From Kuenenia sp039794105 (GTDB taxonomy: Bacteria; Planctomycetota; Brocadiia; Brocadiales; Brocadiaceae), in NCBI RefSeq assembly GCF_039794105.1, contig NZ_JBDIWA010000003.1:124001-188000 (forward strand): a DNA stretch of 64,000 nucleotides. Direction: 5' to 3'. Of the stretch, positions 35,957 through 44,700 are shown one piece after another. Each line of letters opens with the position of its first letter. Within the stretch, counting starts at the first letter, position 1. The position numbers were made by a program, and so were the translations under genes. Under the pieces are notes generated by a model. The model was not told the origin of the DNA. It made no database searches and saw only the letters and a program-made list of their open reading frames with translations.

Positions 35957-36637
35957 GTGAAAGTATCTGGCATCCTGGTTGGCGCCGGACTTGGGTTACG
36001 TATGGGAGGTGATGTGAAAAAACCTTTCATTCAGATCAACGATAAACCGGTATTCCTTCATACAATAGACCGGTTTTCCCAATGCAGCCTGATTAGCGAA
36101 ATTATTCTGATTGTCGGAGAACCGGAGATAAATGTTGTTCTGGATACGTGGCGGGATTCGCTGGATGCATACAATATAAAAAAAATCGTTCCGGGAGGAA
36201 AAAGGAGACAGGACAGCGTGTTTAACGGTTTGTGCAATGTCGAAGCGGATGCGGAAATAGTGCTTATCCATGATCTGGTACGGCCGCTTGTAAAAAAAGA
36301 ACATATAGAAGCGGTGATTTACAAGACAAGGGAACATAAAGCTGCAATCCTTGCCGCGCCAATGAAAGCAACAGTAAAAGAAGTAAATGACGATTTATCA
36401 ATAAAGAGGACTATTCCCAGGAACAAGCTATGGATGGCACAGACCCCCCAGGGGTTTGAAAAAACGTTGATTATGAACGTCTTTCGCCAATTTCAACATA
36501 CCGGTAGAGAATTCACCGATGACGCCCAAATGGTGGAGGAGGCAGGCCACCCCGTCTATATTGTTCCCGGCTCTGATGAAAATATAAAAATCACTACGCC
36601 TGATGATATACGTATTGCAAGGGCATTGTTAAAATAG
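35957..36637 (+). CDS. ispD: 2-C-methyl-D-erythritol 4-phosphate cytidylyltransferase
   Basis: Third step of the MEP isoprenoid pathway: transfers CMP to MEP. The nucleotide loop is GAGLGLRMGGDVKKPF, with EIVLIHDLVRPLV and the AQTPQGF motif. A frame extends to TTG 35918 inside the HIT gene, but GTG 35957, with GGGTGGG just upstream, gives the usual N-terminus (VKVSGILVGAG). About 226 residues, normal length. Confidence 0.92.
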   Translation: MKVSGILVGAGLGLRMGGDVKKPFIQINDKPVFLHTIDRFSQCSLISEIILIVGEPEINVVLDTWRDSLDAYNIKKIVPGGKRRQDSVFNGLCNVEADAEIVLIHDLVRPLVKKEHIEAVIYKTREHKAAILAAPMKATVKEVNDDLSIKRTIPRNKLWMAQTPQGFEKTLIMNVFRQFQHTGREFTDDAQMVEEAGHPVYIVPGSDENIKITTPDDIRIARALLK

Positions 36638-36666
36638 GCTGTGTTTATCCAACGGCATTCATTTTT

Positions 36667-36734
36667 ACCCACCCCTAACCCCTCCCAAGAGGGGAATTTG
36701 ATAAGTCCCCTCTTGGGAGGGGTTAGGGGTGGGT
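36667..36734. repeat. 68 bp perfect hairpin with 29 bp arms
   Basis: The arm ACCCACCCCTAACCCCTCCC continues to AAGAGGGGA; a 10-base loop (ATTTGATAAG) and the exact inverse arm follow. It sits after ispD and could terminate transcription, though it lacks a long T run. The preceding CGGCATTCATTTTT is shared with 26411. Confidence 0.88.
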
Positions 36735-36874
36735 TTGTTCATTGCATAACTGAAAATACTGCAATTCCTAAATATGAACGTTAAATCAGGCCGCATTTGG
36801 CAGCGACTTTGTTCTTTTGCAATGCGTCTCTACAAAATTTTGAATTTCTTATACATTAAAATAGAAACACATAC

Positions 36875-37549
36875 ATGAAAAAATATTGTATCCTCTTTAC
36901 CATTATTCTTTGCCTGCCAGTTTTTTCCTGTGCCAACAAGGAACGCAGAACCTCTGATAGTTTTAAAAACTATGAAGGGTCTCATGCGTTTGCCACGGAA
37001 TTGCTGAGAACTGATTTTGCGCTGCAGAAAAGGGTATTAATAACACTTGAGAAGGCAATAATGCTCATGGAAGACGACGTTGATTCCGTCAGCAAAGAAA
37101 CATTTGAAAAGAGTATAGAGGTTATGAGTTATTTTTTTGATATTTGCCATATTGAAAAAGAAAACGAAATACTTTTTCCCTTTGTCAAAAATATACAAGG
37201 AGGTATGGAAAAGAAAGATTTTCTGGGACGGCTATTAATGGAGCATATATCGGCAAGAGACCGGAAAAGGGCTTTATCAGATGCAGTGAAAGGAATATCT
37301 TTAGGCAAAAAGGCGAGAAAGACTATCAAAAAAGCTGGTTACGGATATATCAAATATGTAAAAAAACACCTCCAAACGGAGGAAAAGGCTCTTTTCCCGT
37401 GGATAGATACGCTACTATCTCACGATGACCAGTTAGCTCTGATAGGACGGTTAAATGCGGTTGAGGAGAAATATATCAGTAACGGACTGCATGAAAAGTA
37501 TTTCATAATGGTGGAGACCCTTGAAAAACAATTAGGGATATTCCACTGA
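36875..37549 (+). CDS. hemerythrin-domain lipoprotein
   Basis: 224 residues with an N-terminal signal peptide and lipobox-like VFSC (C19). The rest is a four-helix HHE domain: CHIEKENEILFPF, LLMEHISARDRK and KHLQTEEKALFPW supply the expected His/Glu di-iron ligands. Envelope-anchored hemerythrin could bind O2 or NO, or buffer iron; inferred only. No operon partner is evident. Confidence 0.85.
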   Translation: MKKYCILFTIILCLPVFSCANKERRTSDSFKNYEGSHAFATELLRTDFALQKRVLITLEKAIMLMEDDVDSVSKETFEKSIEVMSYFFDICHIEKENEILFPFVKNIQGGMEKKDFLGRLLMEHISARDRKRALSDAVKGISLGKKARKTIKKAGYGYIKYVKKHLQTEEKALFPWIDTLLSHDDQLALIGRLNAVEEKYISNGLHEKYFIMVETLEKQLGIFH

Positions 37550-37553
37550 ATAT

Positions 37554-37625
37554 GATTTACGAATTACGATTTACGAGGTACGATTTAAAACCCCAAATCG
37601 CAAATCGTACTTCGTAAATCTAAAA
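37554..37625. repeat. TACGATTTACGA inverted repeat
   Basis: GATTTACGAATTACGATTTA ... AAATCGTACTTCGTAAATC forms a long imperfect hairpin. Related text occurs at 52240-52600, 54887-54910 and 61183-61240. Confidence 0.7.
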
Positions 37626-37671
37626 AGTTTATTTTTTATTTTTTTTATTTTTTTAACATATGGAGTTTGTT

Positions 37672-38358
37672 ATGAAAAAATATGCGCTAATTATTTTTGT
37701 TTGTATGAATTTTTTAATAACCAGCGGCGCTTTTGCACAGCAGGGTCAAAAGGTGACTGTCGCCGAAATATTGGGAGAAAGGAAAGAGTATTATTTTGAC
37801 AACGACGAGTTATCCAACACGCCTAAGGGATTTTTTGAAGCCCATACCGGCAGCGGTAAAAAGGGACAATGGAGGGTACTGAAAGTGCAGCACTCACCTT
37901 CTTCAGACAATGTCGTTGTACAGACAAAAACGGATAAAACTGCTAAGCGTTTCCCTTTGCTGATGGTTGAGTATATCGACTACAAAGACGCCATGGTATA
38001 TGTAAAATTTCGCGCTGAAGGCGGAGAGATAGACCAGGCTGCAGGACTGGTCTTCAGGTATAAGGATAATCAAAACTATTATGTGTTAAGCGCCAATGCA
38101 TTGAAAAACAATGTGCATTTATATAAAGTGTCAAATGGACAGCAAAAACTGCTTGGCGAAAAAAATATGCCCGTATCTTCAAACGAGTGGCATTTGTTAA
38201 AAGTTGTTTATGACGGGAAAAAGATACGCTGCTTTTTCGAAAATGCAATGGTAATTGAAGTTTTAGACGATACGTTTTCTTCCGGCGGCATAGGGCTTTG
38301 GACAAAATCCGATTCGTATGTATTGTTTGACGACCTCGTACTACAGGAAAATTCCTGA
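37672..38358 (+). CDS. secreted LamG/3-keto-disaccharide-hydrolase-like protein
   Basis: A signal peptide (MKKYALIIFVCMNFLITS, cleaved near AFA-QQ) is followed by a beta-sandwich domain of the DUF1080/LamG type: AAGLVFRYKDNQNYYVL, NEWHLLKVVYDGKKI and GGIGLWTKSDSYVLFDDL. Likely a binding domain or a glycan-active protein in the periplasm. The start at 37672 has GGAG seven bases upstream; an in-frame ATG at 37660 does not. Confidence 0.82.
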   Translation: MKKYALIIFVCMNFLITSGAFAQQGQKVTVAEILGERKEYYFDNDELSNTPKGFFEAHTGSGKKGQWRVLKVQHSPSSDNVVVQTKTDKTAKRFPLLMVEYIDYKDAMVYVKFRAEGGEIDQAAGLVFRYKDNQNYYVLSANALKNNVHLYKVSNGQQKLLGEKNMPVSSNEWHLLKVVYDGKKIRCFFENAMVIEVLDDTFSSGGIGLWTKSDSYVLFDDLVLQENS

Positions 38359-38461
38359 CCCAACTACACAGAAAGATTAACGCAGTGCAGCGCTCTTAAA
38401 TTGAGTTGATTGATGAAGATATTTCAATATGAATATTTGTTGCCAAAGGATGTAAATAGTA

Positions 38462-39895
38462 ATGGAAAAATATGAACAGGAACGTTTTACAAAGCTGCAA
38501 AAATTGAGGGATAAAGGCGTCGATCCGTTTGGAGGACGATACGACAATGTACAATCAATACAAGCGATCCTTCAGGATTTCGCGCCTGACCGTGATGATA
38601 TTAAGGCTAAGGCTGCCGGCCGCATCATGACGATGCGTCCGCACGGGAAAACAGTATTTTTAGACATACGTGACCGGACGGGTAAAATACAGGTGTATAT
38701 AAAGCGCGATAAAGTAGGAGAAGATGCATTCGAAATCTCCCATTTACTCGACCTTGGCGATATTTTAGGCGTAGAAGGCACACTTTTCAAAACGAGAACG
38801 GGAGAAATAACGATCTTTGCGGACAATATTACCCTGTTGTCGAAATCGCTGCTTAACCCCCCTGAAAAATGGCACGGGCTGAAAGATATTGAACTCAGGC
38901 ACAGACAGCGGTATGTTGATTTGTTTACAAACCAGGATGTTATGCAAACATTTTTAAATCGCATACAGATTATCAATTACATACGCGCATTTTTGAATGA
39001 GAGGGATTTTGTGGAAGTGGAAACACCCATGATGCAGCCAATACCAGGCGGAGCGGTGGCAAGGCCCTTTATCACCCATCATAATACCCTGGATATTGAT
39101 TTGTATTTAAGAATCGCACCTGAACTATATTTGAAAAGACTGCTGGTGGGCGGCATGGAAAGGGTATATGAAATTAACCGCAATTTCAGAAATGAAGGCA
39201 TTTCCACACGCCACAACCCTGAATTCACAATGATGGAATTATACCAGGCATACAGTGATTACAACGGCATGATGGAATTGACGGAAGGGCTGATCACCTC
39301 GCTGGCAATGAAAATACAGGGGAAATATGAACTCCCATTCGGGGAAATAACGGTCAATATGACGCCCCCGTGGCGACGCGCAACTTTCTGTGAACTTCTG
39401 GAAGAACACAGCGGCATATCATACGACGATGAAGAAGGGTTAATAAGGAAATCGAAGGAATTGGGTTTAGAGACAAACGGTATCAGCAGAGACAACATCG
39501 CCAATACCCTTTTTGAGGAACTGGTTGAAAAAACACTGGTAAACCCCACCTTTGTGCTGGATTATCCCACTTCAATCTGCCCTCTGACAAAAACGTGTGC
39601 GCACGACCCTCGTTTTGCCCAAAGGTTTGAATTGTACATCGCATCTATGGAAGTGGCAAATTCCTATTCGGAACTTAATGATTCGATAGAACAGGACAGA
39701 AGATTTCATGAACAAATTGGCACAGAAACAGATATTACCGGAAAGATTGATGAAGATTTTTTAACCGCCCTTAAATACGGAATGCCACCGGCAGGCGGTC
39801 TTGGGATAGGCATCGACAGGCTTATTATGCTGCTCACCAATAACGTTTCCATCAGAGAAGTTATCTTGTTTCCGCTGTTAAAGCCGAAACTATAG
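38462..39895 (+). CDS. lysS: lysyl-tRNA synthetase, class II
   Basis: 477 residues. An N-terminal OB-fold anticodon-binding domain (about 50-140) is followed by the class II core: motif 2 NRNFRNEGISTRHNPEFTMM, and motif 3 GGLGIGIDRLIMLL. Canonical length. It stands alone; a heptamer-array hairpin lies just after its stop. Confidence 0.96.
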   Translation: MEKYEQERFTKLQKLRDKGVDPFGGRYDNVQSIQAILQDFAPDRDDIKAKAAGRIMTMRPHGKTVFLDIRDRTGKIQVYIKRDKVGEDAFEISHLLDLGDILGVEGTLFKTRTGEITIFADNITLLSKSLLNPPEKWHGLKDIELRHRQRYVDLFTNQDVMQTFLNRIQIINYIRAFLNERDFVEVETPMMQPIPGGAVARPFITHHNTLDIDLYLRIAPELYLKRLLVGGMERVYEINRNFRNEGISTRHNPEFTMMELYQAYSDYNGMMELTEGLITSLAMKIQGKYELPFGEITVNMTPPWRRATFCELLEEHSGISYDDEEGLIRKSKELGLETNGISRDNIANTLFEELVEKTLVNPTFVLDYPTSICPLTKTCAHDPRFAQRFELYIASMEVANSYSELNDSIEQDRRFHEQIGTETDITGKIDEDFLTALKYGMPPAGGLGIGIDRLIMLLTNNVSIREVILFPLLKPKL

Positions 39896-39898
39896 AAT

Positions 39899-39950
39899 CT
39901 ACAGTCGGCAATCGGCAGATTGCAGATTGCCGATTGTAGACTGTAGACTG
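39899..39950. repeat. heptamer array forming a hairpin between lysS and the HD-GYP regulator
   Basis: CTACAGTCGGCAATCGGCA is followed by its near-inverse GATTGCCGATTGTAGACTGT. It lies between convergent genes and could act as a bidirectional terminator. Confidence 0.75.
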
Positions 39951-41051
39951 TTAAGTGGTATTTTTCTCCGCAATTTGGAAAATGCTTAAATCATCCTGTT
40001 TTTCGTATATTTCCTCAAAACCCGGAGCGATATCAATAAATGTCTTCAATATCTTTGGGTCAAAGTGTTCGGGCATCGTTCTGCCGTCCCCCTTTGTGAT
40101 AATCTCAACGGACTTCTGATGACTGAAAGCCGGTTTATACGGACGCTTACTTCTTAATGCATCATACTGATCGCAAAGCATTACTATCCTGCCTTCAATT
40201 GGTATATCTTCCCCCTTCAACCCGCGCGGGTAGCCCGTGCCGTCCCATCTCTCATGATGACACAAGGCAATTGACGCGGACATATGTATGTCCTCATGGG
40301 ATGAACCGGAGAGTATCTTTTCTCCTATAGTCGTATGTGTTTTCATAAGGTTAAATTCTTCGGGCGAATGAATGCCTTCCTTTAACAGAATACTGTCAGG
40401 TATGCCTATCTTGCCAATATCATGCATGGGGCTTGCAAAGATTATTGTTTCAACAAAATTTGCAGGCATATTCAGAGCGTGGGAAATCTTCTGGGAATAA
40501 AGCCCTATTCTTAAAATGTGGGCGCCGGTCTCCGTATCCCTGTATTCAGCCGCCGCCGACAGACGTTGTATTATTTCCTTGCTCATGTGCTTCACCTGCA
40601 TTAAGGCTTCTCTCAGCTCGCGCGTCTTTTTTGCCACCTCGCCCTCAAGCGTCCTTTTGTAGGTCTTTTCCATCTGTATGAGACGGTTGTGCCTCACCGC
40701 TTTTTCAATCACAGAGAGAAGATGTTCCGGCTTGTACGGTTTTATGACAAATTCGAAAACCCCTCTCTTTATCGCATCAATTGCCGTATTCAGCTCTGCG
40801 TATGCAGTCATCAGGATCGTTGGTATTTCCTCATTTATCGCATGGATTTTTTCAATCAGCTCAATCCCGGAAATCTGAGGCATCCTGAAATCCGTCAATA
40901 CCACATTAAAATTATCCGCCTGAAATTTTTCCAGGGCGTCTCTCGCATTTTCACAGGCAGTGACGTCATAATTATATCTGGCAAGGATCAGGGAAACAGA
41001 TTCACGAACGTAATAGTCATCATCAACTACAAGTATTTTAGATTTTTGCAT
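39951..41051 (-). CDS. response regulator with HD-GYP output
   Basis: The receiver (about 1-125) has the DDD acidic patch, acceptor Asp in VVLTDFRMPQ and a KPYKPE lysine. After a coiled-coil linker the HD-GYP domain has SPMHDIGKIGIPD, CHHERWDGTGYPRGL and DQYDALRSKRPYK, so cyclic-di-GMP hydrolysis is likely and phospho-controlled. The start is set at 41051 (MQKSKILVVDD). The open frame extends to 41219, but those codons are translated heptamer repeat. It is probably the partner of the adjacent hybrid kinase. Confidence 0.92.
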   Translation of the reverse strand: MQKSKILVVDDDYYVRESVSLILARYNYDVTACENARDALEKFQADNFNVVLTDFRMPQISGIELIEKIHAINEEIPTILMTAYAELNTAIDAIKRGVFEFVIKPYKPEHLLSVIEKAVRHNRLIQMEKTYKRTLEGEVAKKTRELREALMQVKHMSKEIIQRLSAAAEYRDTETGAHILRIGLYSQKISHALNMPANFVETIIFASPMHDIGKIGIPDSILLKEGIHSPEEFNLMKTHTTIGEKILSGSSHEDIHMSASIALCHHERWDGTGYPRGLKGEDIPIEGRIVMLCDQYDALRSKRPYKPAFSHQKSVEIITKGDGRTMPEHFDPKILKTFIDIAPGFEEIYEKQDDLSIFQIAEKNTT

Positions 41052-41079
41052 TTCAGATACCACAGTTATTATTTTAAAT

Positions 41080-41180
41080 CGCCAGTCGCCAGTCGGCAAT
41101 CGGCAATCGGCAATCGGCAAATTGTGGACTGCCGACTGTAGACTGCCGATTGAGGATTGAGGACTGAGGATTGCCGACTG
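41080..41180. repeat. orientation-switching heptamer array
   Basis: CAGTCGGCAATCGGCAATCG units switch at AAATTGTGGACTGCC to GACTGTAGACTGCCGATTGA and GGATTGAGGACTGAGGATTG. It occupies the 5' region of the HD-GYP regulator. Confidence 0.82.
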
Positions 41181-41193
41181 AACAGTTAGCATA

Positions 41194-41559
41194 CTATTTG
41201 TACTTATCAGGGTTTTCAATCATATGATTAAGCAGTCGGCCAATTTCTTCCGACCTGGAAATAAAGTCAACATAAACATTTTTTGAAATATACTCGCATG
41301 CAAGAGCGAAATCAAGCCACACCTGCGTCTCGGTATTTTCCATATCTGCGTCAGTCATCTTGCTTACAAAATGTGCCGGATATTTTCGCTTGCGATAACC
41401 TTCCCCAATGCAAGCGCAAACAGAGCGTGAACAATTTCTTATTTGACTTATCAGCCCATATTTTTCTTCCATATGAAATGTTTTACTTGATTTAAAAATA
41501 TCCATTGCAAGATCAAATGATTTTTTATATGCGGTTAAGTTTCTGAAACCTGTTGCCAT
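41194..41559 (-). CDS. four-helix bundle protein (S23 / rRNA intervening-sequence type)
   Basis: 121 residues with the family opening FRNLTAYKKSFDLAMDIF and SRSVCACIGEGYRKR followed by LACEYISKN. Proteins of this kind are encoded in 23S rRNA intervening sequences and as free genes, where their function is unknown. Here it is free-standing and flanked on both sides by heptamer arrays, which is suggestive of mobility. Confidence 0.87.
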   Translation of the reverse strand: MATGFRNLTAYKKSFDLAMDIFKSSKTFHMEEKYGLISQIRNCSRSVCACIGEGYRKRKYPAHFVSKMTDADMENTETQVWLDFALACEYISKNVYVDFISRSEEIGRLLNHMIENPDKYK

Positions 41560-41593
41560 ATTTTATGCCCTTATTCATTATTAAATGATTGTT

Positions 41594-41754
41594 CAGTCCA
41601 CTGTCTCCAGTCGGCAGTCTACAATCTACAATCTACAATCGGCAGTCAGCAGTCAGCAGTCAGCAGTCAGCAGTCAGCAGTCAGCAGTCTACAATTTGCC
41701 GACTGTCGATTGAGGATTGCCGATTGCCGATTGAGGACTGAGTACTGCCGACTG
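41594..41754. repeat. longest heptamer array (about 160 bp)
   Basis: It includes CAGTCAG repeated six or seven times in a row, then a CAATTTGCC junction and the inverse units (GATTGAGGATTGCCGATTGC). It fills the gap between the hybrid kinase and the four-helix gene. Confidence 0.85.
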
Positions 41755-41757
41755 TCG

Positions 41758-44700
41758 TTAATTATCCAGCACCTCTCTCACCTTCCTCAAAAGCTCTGCG
41801 AGCGAAACGGGTTTTGTAATAAAATGCAATCGTTCATTAATAATCATCTTCTGGTTAACTACGTCTTCAGGATATCCGCTCGTAAAGAGCGCTTTTATCC
41901 CGGGCGCTACCTCCCTTATCTCGTCATATGCCTCCTTGCCGTTCTTTCCCGGCATGATTACGTCAAAAAGGAGCATATGTATTTTGTCGCGGTTTTCCAT
42001 GAATTTCTTTATTGCGTCGTTTCCGTTTTCCGCTGTTATTACCCTATATCCCGCCCCCTCAAGCGCTGTTTTTACAAGATGTCTGACCTCAATCTGGTCC
42101 TCTGCCACCAGTATTGTTTCCGTGCCAAACACGGGCAGAACATGCTTCTCCGGTTTTGCCTTGTCTGCCGCCTGTACAATCATGGGCAGGTATATCCTGA
42201 ATATTGTGCCTTTGCCCGGTTCGCTGTATACGTTTATAAAGCCATTGTGCTGTTTTACTATCCCGTAAACGATAGAAAGGCCCAGTCCTGTACCTTTCCC
42301 CACTTCTTTGGTGGTAAAGAACGGCTCGAATATCTTTTTGCTCGTTCCTTCATCCATCCCCTTCCCCGTGTCTGAAAAGGTTATTACGGCATACCTTCCC
42401 GGTTCGCCGTAACCATGCGTCTGCACAAAGTCGCTATCCAGTTCTACAATATCCGTGCTTATTTTTACAGACCCACCCTCTGGCATTGCGTCTCTCGCAT
42501 TGGTGCTGAGGTTCATCAATATTTGTTCTATCTGACCACTGTCCGCCATTACAATACAATCCTTGTCCGAAGTTGAAGTCTTTAATTCAACGTCTTCACC
42601 GATAAGCCGCTTTAAGAAACCTTCGGTGGCTCTTATCAATTCATTCAGGTTGAGGGGTCTTGGATTACTTATCTGTTTTCTGCTGAATGCAAGGATACCC
42701 CTGGTTAAATAACTTGCCTTTTCCGCAGAAATAAGTATCTTTTTTGCATAGTCATTCAGCGGGTCGTCTTCTTTCATACTCATTTGCAGCAAATTGCCGT
42801 ACCCGATTATAGCGGTAAGGATATTGTTAAAGTCGTGAGCAATGCCGCCCGCAAGCTGTCCGATAGACTCCAGTTTTTGTGCGTGATAAAGCTGCTCCCT
42901 CAGTTCCTCCTTTTCCTCCTCCTCTTGCCTGGCCAAGGTAATATCCTCCGCCACACCAACATAATTAGTAATAACGCCTTCTGCATTTTTTATTGGAGAG
43001 ATGCATGCTATCTCCCAATAGAGATCTCCGTTCTTTTTCCTGTTGACAAATTCTCCCCTCCATACGTTGCCGGTGGTAATAGTCTCCCACAACTGCTTGT
43101 ATTGTTCATGTGGCGTCATATCCGATTTTAGAATTTTAGGGGTTTCCCCAATGACTTCTTCCGGCGTGTAACCGGTTAATTGTGTGAATTTAGGATTGAC
43201 ATACTGGATAATGCCGTTTGTATCAGTAATAATCACTATCGCTGGACTTTGTTCAATAGCGCGTGATAATTTCCGAAGCTGGTCTTCCATCTGCTTACGT
43301 TCGTTGATATCCGTTGAGACGCCACAAACGGCGTAAATAGCGCCGTTTGCATCGAAGAGAGGAAATTTTATTGAAATGTAAGTGTGTTCTCCATCATCGT
43401 GCGGCACAATCTCATCAAATTCCAAAGGCCTTCCGGCTTCAATTGCCTTCCGGTCGTTTTTCCTGAATACATCAGCCATCTGCGCAGGCCACAGGTCATA
43501 ATCAGTCCTGCCCTTTATTTCATCCTTCCTTATATTAAATAAATCCTCAAACCGCTTGTTGATAAAGGCGTAATGCCCCCGGAGGTCTTTTACATACACA
43601 ACCGCTGTGGTATTATCCAAAATGGAATGGAGCAGTTCTTCGCTTTTTTGCAGCGCATCCTCCGCCTGTTTACGCTGGATGACCTGTCCAAGCTGAACCG
43701 TAGCGGATGAAACGAGTCCAATGAGCCATTCGTCCCTTTCCCGCGGTTCGGACATATAAAACACAATAACCGCTACCACATCTTTATCCGTCATTATAGG
43801 GAAGGCAACTCCTGCCTTTAGTCCAGCCTCCTTTGCAAGCGGCGCACGCGGATAATTTGGGTCAACGGTGACGTCACGTATCCAGACCGGTTGCTTCTCT
43901 ATCCATGTGCGACCGGGAAGCCCAACCCCGGGAGAAAAGCGATACTCTCCGCTTAATTTGCTGAATCTTTCCAGACTATCTATCTTGCTGTAATATGTAT
44001 GATCCCGCTCCAGATATTTGTCGCCAGGATGAGGCACCCATGCCTCGCCGTAAATCCATCCTGTGGCGTTGCATACCTTTTCCAGCGTAATAACGAGCGC
44101 ATCGTGCAGATTTTCTGCTTCGCCTACTGCCAGTATCAGCGCTTGCAGCAGATTTATTTCTTCCTCCCTGCGCCGCCATTCGGTGATGTCCTGAACCGTT
44201 CCTGCCATACGGACGGCTTTTCCCGTATCATCAAACAGAACGGTTGCCTTCTCATGAACGACACGCACGGTATTGTCTTTCAGGAGTATCCGGTGGTCAA
44301 TCTCGTATGGTTTCTTTCCGTGAATGGCGTTCTCAACTGATTTTTTCACATACTCAAGGTCATCCTGATGTACGCATTCCAAAAACGCCTCATAGGATGC
44401 GGCAAATTCTCCCTTAACCATGCCAAATATGCAATATACTTCATCTGACCAGTAGAGATCATTGTTTGTTATATCCCATTCCCAGTTTCCCAGCCGTGCG
44501 ATGCTCTGCGCCTCGGCAAGCCTTCCATTGCTCTTTATAAGTTCGGAAGTCCTTGTTTTAATGTCATGGGACATGGCGTTAAACGATTCGCAAAGGACGC
44601 CTATTTCATCGTTCGTTTTCACCGGGATGGCCGTGTCAAGATTGCCACGGGCAATCTCTGTTGCGGCATGTGAGATGGTACGGAGCGGTTTTACTACCTT

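Noticed and set aside
41052..41219. N-terminal extension of the HD-GYP response regulator
   Set aside because: The extra 56 codons are translated heptamer repeat; the receiver domain starts right after ATG 41051.
41640..41690. Tandem CAGTCAG repeats resembling a CRISPR-like array
   Set aside because: The units are 7 bases without spacers; they belong to the heptamer array family.
41710..42375. 221-codon plus-strand frame opposite the hybrid kinase
   Set aside because: Starts in heptamer repeat and runs antisense to the receiver and kinase domains.
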